IMG/VR virus record: IMGVR_UViG_3300042453_002472
Location: 95,978 to 159,977 of that record
DNA length: 64,000 nt
Strand: one strand, 5' to 3'
DNA from: a virus
Both the position numbers and the translations under genes were made by a program. Below are positions 25,212-34,210 of this stretch, in pieces. The notes under the pieces were generated by a model that worked only from the letters and a program-made list of their open reading frames with translations, had not been told where the DNA came from and searched no databases. Position 1 is the stretch's first letter, and each line of letters starts with the position of its first letter.

Positions 25212-26476
25212 TGAGAAACGTAGTTATAGCATCACCAGTAGCAACACAAAGTGGTTATGGACATCATGCACGTGAAATTATCACGAATATTATAGAACAA
25301 AAATCAGATGAATGGGATGTAAAATTAGTATCATTGCCATGGGGAGCGACTCCAATGTCATATCCATTGGTACCTGATTTGCAACGAAGAATCATTCCGT
25401 TGCCACTAACACAGCAACCTGACATATGGATTCAAATTTCTGTTCCTAATGAATTACAACCAGTAGGTAAATACAATATCGGAGTAACTGCAGGAACCGA
25501 AGGAGATATTTGCCCGGAGGATTGGATTGATAAATTAAATGCCATGCAATTAATTATTGTTCCGAGTGAATTTACTAAAACAGTGTTTATTGAAACTTCT
25601 AAAAAGCATAACAAACCATTAACTGTTAAAATAGAGGTAATTCCAGAATATTTTGTTGAGACGGTTTATAATAATAAAGATGTTGTAGCATCAGTACCTG
25701 CATTGGATGACATTAAAGAGTCTTGGGCGTATTTATCAGTTGGTCATTGGTTGCAAGGACAAATCGGTGAGGATCGAAAAAATATTTCTGGACTTGTGCA
25801 TTGTTTTTTCAATACATTCAAAAATACAAAAGATATGCCGGCCTTAATATTAAAAACGAGTGGGGCTACTTATAGTATAATGGATCGAATGGATATTGAA
25901 TCCAAAGTATTACAGATACGAGATATGTTCGGTAACGCAAAACTTCCAAATGTATATGTATTGCATGGTGAGTTGACAGATGCTGAAATGAATGCATTGT
26001 ATAATCATAGCAAAGTAAAAGCAATGGTAACATTTACTAAATCTGAAGGATTTGGTCGACCATTATTAGAATTTTCTACAACCGGTAAACCTATTATAGC
26101 ACCGCATTATTCTGGACAAGCTGATTTCTTGAAAAAAGATTTTATATGTGAATTGCCAGGCGGATTAACACCAATTCATGCATCTGCACAAAATCCATTT
26201 TTAATTGGAGATGCAAAATGGTTTACTCCTGATTATACATACGCCGGCAAGATGTTGCAGGATGTTCGTAAAAACTACAAGAAATGGTGTGATTTAGCAA
26301 AACGACAAAGATACTTTGTTAATAGCACATTTACTAAAACTGCTGTATCAGATATCTATAAGAACGTATTACAGCACATAGAAGAAATGGTAGCAAAGAT
26401 ACCAAAGCCAGTAGAACTTAAGTTACCGCAGCTAAAAAAGATAGAATTGCCTAAGTTACAAAAGGTTGGAGAATAA
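25211..26476 (+). CDS. Glycosyltransferase, GT4-like (GT-B fold)
   Basis: A 421-residue glycosyltransferase. ASPVATQSGYGHHAREI (4-20) is an acceptor-domain glycine loop, and ALYNHSKVKAMVTFTKSEGFGRPLLEFSTTGKPIIAP (about 262-298) is the donor-side E-x7-E region. It ends PQLKKIELPKLQKVGE, resembling the N-terminus of its upstream neighbour, so the two may interact or share an origin. A promoter lies over the end of this gene. Confidence 0.82.
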   Translation: MRNVVIASPVATQSGYGHHAREIITNIIEQKSDEWDVKLVSLPWGATPMSYPLVPDLQRRIIPLPLTQQPDIWIQISVPNELQPVGKYNIGVTAGTEGDICPEDWIDKLNAMQLIIVPSEFTKTVFIETSKKHNKPLTVKIEVIPEYFVETVYNNKDVVASVPALDDIKESWAYLSVGHWLQGQIGEDRKNISGLVHCFFNTFKNTKDMPALILKTSGATYSIMDRMDIESKVLQIRDMFGNAKLPNVYVLHGELTDAEMNALYNHSKVKAMVTFTKSEGFGRPLLEFSTTGKPIIAPHYSGQADFLKKDFICELPGGLTPIHASAQNPFLIGDAKWFTPDYTYAGKMLQDVRKNYKKWCDLAKRQRYFVNSTFTKTAVSDIYKNVLQHIEEMVAKIPKPVELKLPQLKKIELPKLQKVGE

Positions 26477-26494
26477 TTTAAAATAACGTATTAT
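26466..26494 (+). promoter_or_regulatory. Sigma70-like promoter over the 3' end of glycosyltransferase gene
   Basis: TTGGAG at 26466-26471 (in coding sequence), 17-base spacer, TATTAT at 26489-26494, six bases before the next ATG at 26500. Confidence 0.45.
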
Positions 26495-26499
26495 ATATT

Positions 26500-27147
26500 A
26501 TGAAAATAAGTTATGCTGTAACCGTTTGTGATGAATTTATAGAAATTCAACGATTGTTAGCGTTTTTGTTAGAACATAAACAACCTCATGACGAAATCGT
26601 TATTCAAATGGATTTGTCTGTAGCTGATCTTAATAGTATGTCAGAAGCTAAAAAATTAGTTTGGCAGTATATCATGAAACATAATGAACAAGGGCATTGC
26701 CGAGTTATATTTAACCCATTAAATAGCGATTTCTCAGCATTTAAAAATCATTTAACCCAACAATGTACCGGAGATTATATCTTCCAAATTGATGCTGATG
26801 AATACCCATCAGAGGATTTAATTAAACATTTACATGAGCTTTTAGAATTAAATCCTGAAATGGATATTTTCTTAGTACCACGAGTAAACACAGTTGAGGG
26901 TTTAACACCTGAACATATTCAACAATGGGGCTGGAAAGTAAACGAAAAAGGTTGGGTTAATTGGCCTGATTTTCAATGGCGTATTTGGAGAAATGTACCT
27001 GAAATTAAATGGATAAATAAAGTACATGAGCGGTTGGATGGGTTCAAAACATATACTATTCTACCAGATGTAGAATATTTTGCTTTATATCACCCAAAAA
27101 CAATTGACCGACAAGAAAAACAAAATAATTTTTACAATACATTATGA
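26500..27147 (+). CDS. Glycosyltransferase family 2-like
   Basis: A 215-residue GT-A enzyme. It begins ISYAVTVCDEFIEIQRLL and has the metal-binding FQIDADEYPSED (about 91-102, DAD as the DxD motif), as in family 2 enzymes related to LPS core glycosylation. WRIWRNVPEIKWINKVHERL is also typical of this group. The stop overlaps the downstream dehydrase gene by 4 bases. Confidence 0.8.
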   Translation: MKISYAVTVCDEFIEIQRLLAFLLEHKQPHDEIVIQMDLSVADLNSMSEAKKLVWQYIMKHNEQGHCRVIFNPLNSDFSAFKNHLTQQCTGDYIFQIDADEYPSEDLIKHLHELLELNPEMDIFLVPRVNTVEGLTPEHIQQWGWKVNEKGWVNWPDFQWRIWRNVPEIKWINKVHERLDGFKTYTILPDVEYFALYHPKTIDRQEKQNNFYNTL

Positions 27148-28529
27148 TTAATAAAACGTACACTGATTTAGAACGAGAATTCATAGATTCTAAAGATTTA
27201 AAAGTAGAAGATATTTTAAATCTAGTAGAAAAGTTCATCAAACATAAAGAATCATCTAAAACATGGGAAGCTGGTAAAGATTTAGTTCAATATGCTGGAA
27301 ATTATTTTGATGAAAAAGAATATATAGCAGCAGTTAAAACATTACTAGGAGGATGGTTAGTTTTAGGACAAGAAGGTATACGTTTCGAATCCAGATTTCC
27401 TAAACGGTTAGGTAAAAAATTAGGAATTTTAACGAACAGTGGATCTAGTGCAAATTTATTAATGTTAGCAGCATTAACCTCAAAACGAGGTATGAATTTG
27501 CCAAAAGGAACTAAAGTATTAACTCCAATTGCTGGATTTCCTACAACAATTAATCCTATTTTGCAGTTAGGATTTACTCCGGTATTTGTGGATATTGAAT
27601 TAGAATCTTTAAATTTAAATTTAGATCAAGTAGAACAAAAATTAAAAGAAGATCCGGATATTAAAGTTATAACATTTGCACATGTTTTAGGAAATCCTCC
27701 TAATATGGATCGTTTAATGGAATTGGTTGAAAAATACAATTTAATTTTATTAGAAGATTGCTGCGATGCATTAGGTTCAAAATACAAAGATCAGCCATTA
27801 GGAACATATGGCAAAATGGCCAGTTGTTCATTTTATCCAGCACATCATATTACTATGGGTGAAGGCGGTTTTGTTGCATGTAATGATTTAGAAACGGAGC
27901 GAATTTTAAGAAGTTTTAGAGATTGGGGTCGAGGCTGTTATTGTGTAGGAAAACAAAATCAGTTAGAATGCGGAATGTGTAATCAACGATTTAATAATTG
28001 GTTACCAGCTCTGCCAAATGACGTATTTGACCATAAATATGTTTACGAAGAAATTGGTTATAATTTAAAACCAATAGAAATGCAAGCTGCTATGGCATTT
28101 GTGCAAATGCAAAAATTAGAAGAAATAGGTCAAATTCGAAGAAAAAATCACGCATTAATTGTTGATATTTTTAAATCATATGAACAATTCTTTTATTTAC
28201 CAAAAGCAACAGAACACGCAGATCCAGATTGGTTTGCTGTAGCATTAACGGTAAAAGATGGTGCTGGATTTACGAGAGCCGAATTTTGTCAATTTTTAGA
28301 ATCACACAAAATACAAACACGGCCATATTTTGCTGGTAATATTATGTTACAGCCAGCATATCAAGGATTAATGGATCCTGAACAAGTAATCAATGATTTT
28401 CCAATAGCCAGAAAAGTTACAACCGATACATTCTTTTTAGGTTGTAGTCCAGTTATTACAGAAGAACAAATTGCATATATTAAAACAATTGTAGATAAAT
28501 TTTTTAATTTTAATTTTAAGAATAAATAA
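27144..28529 (+). CDS. NDP-4-keto-6-deoxyhexose 3-dehydrase (DdhC/RfbH-like, PMP and Fe-S)
   Basis: A 461-residue member of the DegT/DnrJ aminotransferase-fold family that removes the C3 hydroxyl of an NDP-4-keto-6-deoxy sugar. SFYPAHHITMGEGG has a His pair (H234, H235) where aminotransferases have the PLP-binding lysine, the hallmark of the PMP-dependent 3-dehydrases. Cysteines C265, C267, C276 and C279 match the 2Fe-2S site of DdhC/AscC. The family acts with a reductase partner; none is visible here, so a host reductase may serve. The GDP-mannose 4,6-dehydratase next door suggests a GDP-linked substrate, whereas classical DdhC uses CDP. Confidence 0.9.
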   Translation: MINKTYTDLEREFIDSKDLKVEDILNLVEKFIKHKESSKTWEAGKDLVQYAGNYFDEKEYIAAVKTLLGGWLVLGQEGIRFESRFPKRLGKKLGILTNSGSSANLLMLAALTSKRGMNLPKGTKVLTPIAGFPTTINPILQLGFTPVFVDIELESLNLNLDQVEQKLKEDPDIKVITFAHVLGNPPNMDRLMELVEKYNLILLEDCCDALGSKYKDQPLGTYGKMASCSFYPAHHITMGEGGFVACNDLETERILRSFRDWGRGCYCVGKQNQLECGMCNQRFNNWLPALPNDVFDHKYVYEEIGYNLKPIEMQAAMAFVQMQKLEEIGQIRRKNHALIVDIFKSYEQFFYLPKATEHADPDWFAVALTVKDGAGFTRAEFCQFLESHKIQTRPYFAGNIMLQPAYQGLMDPEQVINDFPIARKVTTDTFFLGCSPVITEEQIAYIKTIVDKFFNFNFKNK

Positions 28530-29506
28530 TGAAAAAGAAACGAGCATTAATTACAGGTATCGGCGGGATGGATGGATCTCATTTAGCCGAATTTTTATTA
28601 TCAAAAGATTATGAAGTATTTGGATTAGAACGAAGAAAAAGTACACCATATACTCCGAATTTATTCAAAGTATCCGATCAAATTCATATGTTGAAAGGAG
28701 ATTTATCGGATCAAAATTCATTAGTTCGCGCAGTTAAAGATAGCGAACCGCATGAAGTTTATAATTTAGGAGCACAATCCTTTGCTGGAGAAAGTTGGGG
28801 AACACCGGAACAAACTTCAGATATAACCGGTTTAGGTGCATTACGCGTTTTAGAAGCTATTCGCGAATATGGAAATAAAAACACTAAATTTTATCAAGCA
28901 TCGTCATCTGAAATGTTTGGTAAAAAAGGTGGAACTGCTAATGAATTAACAGATTTTCATCCATGTTCGCCATACGGTGTAGCAAAATTATATGCGTATT
29001 GGATTACTAAAAACTATCGAGAAAGTTATGGTATGTTTGCAGTAAATGGAATTTTATTCAATCATGAATCAGAACGTAGGGGTGTAGAATTTGTAACACG
29101 AAAAATTACTGATGGAGTTGCTCGTATACATTTAGGATTAGCAGATCATATAACATTAGGAAATATCGAATCTAAAAGAGATTGGGGATATGCGCCTGAT
29201 TACGTAGAAGGAATGTGGATGATGCTTCAACAAGATACTCCGGAAGATTTTGTTTTAGCAACTGGTAAAACATATTCAATTAAAGAATTTTTAGATTATT
29301 CATTTGCGTGTATTGGAATTGATAATTGGAGTAAATTTGTTAAATTTGACAGTAAATTATTACGTCCAGTAGATCCGATGTGTTTATTAGGCGATGCATC
29401 AAAAGCAAAAGAAAAATTAGGATGGGAACCTAAAACCAGTTTGGAACAAATGGTTAATATAATGGTAACTAATGATATTAATTTATTAAAAAATAATATA
29501 AAGTAA
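28529..29506 (+). CDS. gmd: GDP-mannose 4,6-dehydratase
   Basis: A 325-residue extended SDR enzyme making GDP-4-keto-6-deoxymannose. ALITGIGGMDGSHLAE (6-21) is the NAD(P)-binding and GMD-typical loop, YNLGAQSFAGESW follows near 79-91, SSSEMFGK carries a catalytic Ser/Glu, and SPYGVAKLYAYW (Y149-K153) the catalytic dyad. LFNHESERRGVEFVTRKI is strongly GMD-specific. It supplies the ketosugar for the dehydrase upstream. Confidence 0.93.
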   Translation: MKKKRALITGIGGMDGSHLAEFLLSKDYEVFGLERRKSTPYTPNLFKVSDQIHMLKGDLSDQNSLVRAVKDSEPHEVYNLGAQSFAGESWGTPEQTSDITGLGALRVLEAIREYGNKNTKFYQASSSEMFGKKGGTANELTDFHPCSPYGVAKLYAYWITKNYRESYGMFAVNGILFNHESERRGVEFVTRKITDGVARIHLGLADHITLGNIESKRDWGYAPDYVEGMWMMLQQDTPEDFVLATGKTYSIKEFLDYSFACIGIDNWSKFVKFDSKLLRPVDPMCLLGDASKAKEKLGWEPKTSLEQMVNIMVTNDINLLKNNIK

Positions 29507-29510
29507 ATAT

Positions 29511-30743
29511 ATGGAAAATAACATCAAAGTTGTAAATTTAGGCGAACATTATGTTTCGGATTTTATTAAATCAGAATCCGACTATACCGGCCGAGAAAAA
29601 TATAGTTTAGATTTAGTATTAAACACTGAAATTGGCGCTGCTAGATTAACGGGAATGCCACCAAATGAAACGATGTGGGGTAAGTATTGGTATCGTTCCG
29701 GAATTAATGCTACTATGACTAAAGAATTAGGAAACATTGTAGATGAAATAACATCTCGAGTAAAACATCAATCAGGTGACATATGGTTAGATATTGCATG
29801 TAATGATGGAACTTTATTAAAGCAAGTACCTGATACTTATAGTAAAATAGGTATCGATCCTGCAGATGATACTTTTGTTAACGAATCATCTAAAGTAGCT
29901 ACGATTGTACAAGATTATTTTAGTTACGACGCATATCAACGTACGGGGTATGGCGATAAAAAAGTCAAAGTTATAACGACGATTGCTATGTTTTACGATC
30001 TATTAGATCCGCATCCTTTTATTAATGATGTTTGTAAAATATTAGATGATAATGGAATATGGGTATTACAATTGTCATATACTCCATTAATGATTAAACA
30101 ATTGGCATTTGATAATATTTGTCACGAACACGCATATTATCATTCAATTGGTTCATTTAAAAAATTATTTGAGAGTCACGGATTAAAAATAGTCGACTGC
30201 AGTTTAAATGATGTTAATGGAGGTAGTTTCCGAGTTTATGTACAAAAAGAAACAGCTGACGTTACATCATTTGGTACTAGTCCATTAAGAGATGTATGTA
30301 AATTTAGAGTAGATTCGTTACTAGAATATGAAACTACATTCTATAATATGAATGATTTAAATATATGGAAAAAGTTTCAGTCGGATATTGAAGAACTTAA
30401 AGAACAAACCGTAAACTTTATTAAACAAGAAAAAGCTAAAGGTAAAGTAATTTGCGGATATGGCGCATCGACAAAAGGAAATACATTATTACAATGGTTT
30501 GGATTGGATCATACAATGATAGATGCAATTGCAGAACGTTCCCCATATAAATTTGGATTAAAAACAATTGGAACTAATATTCCTATTTTATCGGAAGAAG
30601 AAGTTAGAGCAATGAAGCCAGATTATATGTTAGTACTTCCGTGGCATTTTATATCTGAATTTGTACAAAGAGAAGATGAATATTTGTCAAATGGTGGTAA
30701 ATTTATCGTTCCATGTCCTAAGTTTGAGATAATTGGAAAATAA
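29511..30743 (+). CDS. NDP-ketosugar C-methyltransferase-like protein
   Basis: A 410-residue SAM-dependent methyltransferase of the sugar C-methyltransferase type (TylC3-like). The SAM site is WLDIACNDGTLL near 93-104, and the C-terminal domain IKQEKAKGKVICGYGASTKGNTLL with YMLVLPWHFISEF matches the family's second domain. The usual N-terminal zinc-cysteine motif reads LVLNTEIGAARL, with both cysteines replaced, so zinc binding is lost. It would methylate a ketosugar made by the two upstream genes. Confidence 0.82.
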   Translation: MENNIKVVNLGEHYVSDFIKSESDYTGREKYSLDLVLNTEIGAARLTGMPPNETMWGKYWYRSGINATMTKELGNIVDEITSRVKHQSGDIWLDIACNDGTLLKQVPDTYSKIGIDPADDTFVNESSKVATIVQDYFSYDAYQRTGYGDKKVKVITTIAMFYDLLDPHPFINDVCKILDDNGIWVLQLSYTPLMIKQLAFDNICHEHAYYHSIGSFKKLFESHGLKIVDCSLNDVNGGSFRVYVQKETADVTSFGTSPLRDVCKFRVDSLLEYETTFYNMNDLNIWKKFQSDIEELKEQTVNFIKQEKAKGKVICGYGASTKGNTLLQWFGLDHTMIDAIAERSPYKFGLKTIGTNIPILSEEEVRAMKPDYMLVLPWHFISEFVQREDEYLSNGGKFIVPCPKFEIIGK

Positions 30744-31663
30744 TGAAAATATACTACATAAATAGTAAACAAAAAAATTGCGGGGTGTATCAATACGGGT
30801 TACGTATCTGGGATACCCTGCAACATTGCGATTTGGATATTGAGTATTTTGAAATAGAAACGTTGCAAGATTTTAATCAGTTAAATTTATCTCAAGTTAA
30901 CGTATTGTTGTTTAATTGGATTGAAGGTGGTCCTACTGGGCCATATGGTTGGTTAAATCATGGACTTCTTCAACATGTAAAAAATAATTTTCCGGATTTA
31001 AATACAGTAACAATAATGCATACGCCAGATTTTCATACTGCTACGTTTGATTATTATATTGATCAAGATCCATTAAAAAATGGTTTTACGAGACCATTAT
31101 ATAAATACGATCTTAGTAAACCTAAACCAAAACACGATGTTGTACATATTGGCTCATTTGGGTTTGCTGGAGAACGTAAAGGTTTTGATGACTTAGTAAA
31201 ATTAGTAAACGATCAATTTGAAAATGCACAAATTAATATTCATATTACTAGAGCATATTATGGCGATAATGACGGTATCGGTCAAAATGCAGATATTGAA
31301 AGAATGAGATCGGTACTGTTAAAACCTGGAATTAAATTAAATATTACTACTGAGTTTCTTTCAAATGAAGAAATTTTAGATTTTTGTTATAACAATGATT
31401 TAATGGCATTTGCATATCGATATGGCCGCGACATTTCTGGAGTTCCTGATTATGTAATATCTACTAATACGCCATTAGCAATTACCAATGTAGGTATGTT
31501 TAATCCGGTGTACGATCCTAATATAGATATGGCATTACATACATTACCAGAAATATTAGAATTTAATAAAACAACTAACTATGTAGAAAAATTGCGGAAA
31601 GAATGGTCTCAGGAAAATTTAATTGATACATTTAAACGTTTAATAGAATTCGTAACAGCATGA
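30743..31663 (+). CDS. Glycosyltransferase-like protein
   Basis: A 306-residue protein with GT-B features: an N-terminal YYINSKQKNCGVYQYGLRIWD, HIGSFGFAGERKGFDDLVKLV near 133-153 as the donor-domain entry, and a late LMAFAYRYGRDISGVPDYVISTNTPLAI segment. The catalytic details are not clear. Overlaps both neighbours by 1-4 bases. Confidence 0.7.
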   Translation: MKIYYINSKQKNCGVYQYGLRIWDTLQHCDLDIEYFEIETLQDFNQLNLSQVNVLLFNWIEGGPTGPYGWLNHGLLQHVKNNFPDLNTVTIMHTPDFHTATFDYYIDQDPLKNGFTRPLYKYDLSKPKPKHDVVHIGSFGFAGERKGFDDLVKLVNDQFENAQINIHITRAYYGDNDGIGQNADIERMRSVLLKPGIKLNITTEFLSNEEILDFCYNNDLMAFAYRYGRDISGVPDYVISTNTPLAITNVGMFNPVYDPNIDMALHTLPEILEFNKTTNYVEKLRKEWSQENLIDTFKRLIEFVTA

Positions 31664-32280
31664 AAACATATTCACAAGTATACCAAGATCAATTTGCACT
31701 AAAACTTATTGGGAACGCCGGGTTTTTTGTAGATATTGGCGCCGGATTTGATCACACTGGAATCAATAGTAATACATTGCTTCTAGAAGAAGCTGGTTGG
31801 AAAGGCGTATGTATTGACGGAGACCCAGCATCAGCAACAAATCGTCGTAATGTAAGTATAAATTCGGATGTATTAACTGTTCTTATACCTCAAACGGAAT
31901 TACGAGATATTTTTAATTTTTATGAAGTGCCAACCGTAATTGATTACATATCATTAGATATCGATCCAACATCAATCGTTGGATTAGAAAATTTTCCATT
32001 TGATTCGTATGAATTTAAAATAATGACATTTGAACATGATTTTTATGCTGGCGGCAATGAGTCTAAAACAAAATCATATGATATTTTATCATCAAAAGGA
32101 TATATTCGATTATGCGACGATGTTAAAGCACCAAATGGTAGTTTAGGATTATGGGATGATACTAATTACTTCGAAGATTGGTGGATTAATCCAAAATATT
32201 TTTCAAATGAATTTATATCGAATAATTACTTTGAAAAATGCACTGGACTTCATATTATAGAAAATATTAAAAATAAATAA
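31660..32280 (+). CDS. FkbM-type methyltransferase
   Basis: A 206-residue methyltransferase. YSQVYQDQFALKL and FFVDIGAGFDHTGINSNTLLLE (about 22-43) give the SAM-binding loop, and GVCIDGDP and YISLDIDPTSIVGLENF are typical of the FkbM family, which O-methylates sugars. Likely modifies the glycan product. It overlaps the upstream gene by 4 bases. Confidence 0.82.
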   Translation: MKTYSQVYQDQFALKLIGNAGFFVDIGAGFDHTGINSNTLLLEEAGWKGVCIDGDPASATNRRNVSINSDVLTVLIPQTELRDIFNFYEVPTVIDYISLDIDPTSIVGLENFPFDSYEFKIMTFEHDFYAGGNESKTKSYDILSSKGYIRLCDDVKAPNGSLGLWDDTNYFEDWWINPKYFSNEFISNNYFEKCTGLHIIENIKNK

Positions 32281-32286
32281 CGTTAT

Positions 32287-32637
32287 ATGTTAAAGATTAG
32301 TTTAGATGAATCGTATGTATTTGATTTACTATCAATTTATGAAGTAAAATTAGAAAACAGTACCGGCATTGTCAATAAAAAATTAAACACTTCATATCAG
32401 TTATTAAGTGATGAAATAATAAATCAAATAGGAATCGATAAATTTAATCAAATAAAAACTAGCATCGAATATGAAATGTTACGAAATACCAATGCATTAG
32501 TGTTTGAATTAGTCGACAGAGCACACGAATCTGAATTATCTACTATAACTGCTAAAGCAAATTACGACCGGTATTTAAAAAAAATAGCAATACAAGAAAA
32601 ATTTTTCGAAACTGAATATACTGAGATAAAATTATGA
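32287..32637 (+). CDS. Hypothetical protein in glycan operon
   Basis: A 116-residue helical protein (LLSDEIINQIGIDKFNQIKTSIEYEMLRNTNALVFELV). No motif recognised. Its spacing (6 bases after the previous stop, 4-base overlap with the next) shows it belongs to the operon. Confidence 0.6.
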   Translation: MLKISLDESYVFDLLSIYEVKLENSTGIVNKKLNTSYQLLSDEIINQIGIDKFNQIKTSIEYEMLRNTNALVFELVDRAHESELSTITAKANYDRYLKKIAIQEKFFETEYTEIKL

Positions 32638-33380
32638 AGTTTTTAATGGGAGGCAAATTAGGTGATTTTGTTCATTCATTATTTGCTGTAAAAAATTTAT
32701 GCGAACTTCATAATGAGCCGGCTGATTTATACATGTACGACATAGGATGGGAATTTGGAATTGAAAATACATATCAAGAGTTGTATGATATAATTATGCA
32801 ACAGCCATATATTAAAAGTTTCGGAATATATGATAATTACGTTAAACATGAAGTTCCGGCGGAATATATTGATTTAGGACGATATATTGACTCAGAACTA
32901 TTATATCAAACGTGTTGGTCAAATATTTATCAAAACATGTTTAAATTTACGATAAATGGCGACTATAAATGGTTAACGTATAATAAACTCGATACCATTT
33001 TACAAAACAAAATATTAATACAACGTAAAGCTAATGTAATGCGTAATCCAGATTTTCCATATGAACGATTAATTGATCATTATGGTAAAGACAACGTATT
33101 ATTTATTTCGTCTACCATTAATGATTATAATGAATTTCCGTATAAACATTTAGTTGAATTTTACAAGGTAACAACTTTAGATGAATGGTTTACTTCTATT
33201 AATTCATGTAACATGTTAATCGCAAATTTATCAGCCCCAGCCGCTATAGGACATGCATTAGACAAAAAAAGAATTATTGAATTACCAAATCAAATAGATT
33301 TTATGCATTGTATTGGAGAAGAACGATATTCTGATAATGTTTATTGGTTTTTAAATGAAAATACGCACAATTTAGTATGA
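32634..33380 (+). CDS. Possible heptosyltransferase-like (GT9-like) protein
   Basis: A 248-residue protein beginning MGGKLGDFVHSLFAVKNL, like the GxxGDxxxxxP loop of ADP-heptose:LPS heptosyltransferases, with NMLIANLSAPAAIGHALDKKRIIEL near 205-230 similar to the donor-site region of that family. It is shorter than typical GT9 enzymes (about 330), so the call is tentative. Confidence 0.55.
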   Translation: MKFLMGGKLGDFVHSLFAVKNLCELHNEPADLYMYDIGWEFGIENTYQELYDIIMQQPYIKSFGIYDNYVKHEVPAEYIDLGRYIDSELLYQTCWSNIYQNMFKFTINGDYKWLTYNKLDTILQNKILIQRKANVMRNPDFPYERLIDHYGKDNVLFISSTINDYNEFPYKHLVEFYKVTTLDEWFTSINSCNMLIANLSAPAAIGHALDKKRIIELPNQIDFMHCIGEERYSDNVYWFLNENTHNLV

Positions 33381-34210
33381 AACCTTTTGTAATTTACACA
33401 TATGATTATGATCCGGGTGTTGGCGGAATCAAAGTAATGCATAAATTATGTCATTTACTAAACCAAATTGGTTATCCTTGTTATTTAATGCCAATCCATG
33501 TACGAGATACATTTAATGTATGTTCCGATTACAATACGCCGTTAATAACTCAAGAAATATTTGATAACATTTCTGATGCAATTGTAATATATCCGGAAGG
33601 AATTCATTATAATCCATTGAATTCAAAAAATGTGGTAAGATGGATATTAGGCCCAGCAAATCAAACAGATTATAATACATATTCAGATACGGATTTAATA
33701 TATTGGTATATGGATTATTATTATACTGACGAATTAGGATCGCGCGAAAATCAATTAATGATAACAGAATTTCATTCGAATATATTTCAAAATAAAAATG
33801 TATCTAGAAACGGAAGTTGCTATTCTATACGAAAAGGAAATCCAAAATCATTAGTACACCCAGCTGACTCGATTGAAATTAAATTTCATGATGCTGGAAA
33901 TTTATCAAATATATCAAGTATATTTAATGCAACTAAAAAATTTTATTGTTATGATAATTATACTTTTTTATCTATACAAGCAGCAATGTGTGGTTGTATA
34001 AGTATAGTAATCCCAGACGGAACAAAAACAAAAGAAGAATGGTTAATGGGATCTAGGTTTAATCCATATGGGGTAGCTTTCGGCGAAACCGATATCGACA
34101 GAGCAATAGAAACATTGCCATTGTTATATAAAGAAATTGAAATAGCTGAAGAAGATATGATTAAACAAGTTAATAAGTTTGTAGAACGATGTAAAGAAAG
34201 ATTTGTATGA
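33377..34210 (+). CDS. Glycosyltransferase-like protein (GT-B, WsaF-like)
   Basis: A 277-residue protein with DYDPGVGGIKVMHKLCHLLNQIGY (about 10-33) and a C-terminal AMCGCISIVIPDGTKTKEEW, as in rhamnosyltransferase-like GT-B enzymes. CYDNYTFLSIQAAMCG holds the E-rich region equivalent only loosely. Four-base overlap with both neighbours. Confidence 0.6.
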   Translation: MKPFVIYTYDYDPGVGGIKVMHKLCHLLNQIGYPCYLMPIHVRDTFNVCSDYNTPLITQEIFDNISDAIVIYPEGIHYNPLNSKNVVRWILGPANQTDYNTYSDTDLIYWYMDYYYTDELGSRENQLMITEFHSNIFQNKNVSRNGSCYSIRKGNPKSLVHPADSIEIKFHDAGNLSNISSIFNATKKFYCYDNYTFLSIQAAMCGCISIVIPDGTKTKEEWLMGSRFNPYGVAFGETDIDRAIETLPLLYKEIEIAEEDMIKQVNKFVERCKERFV

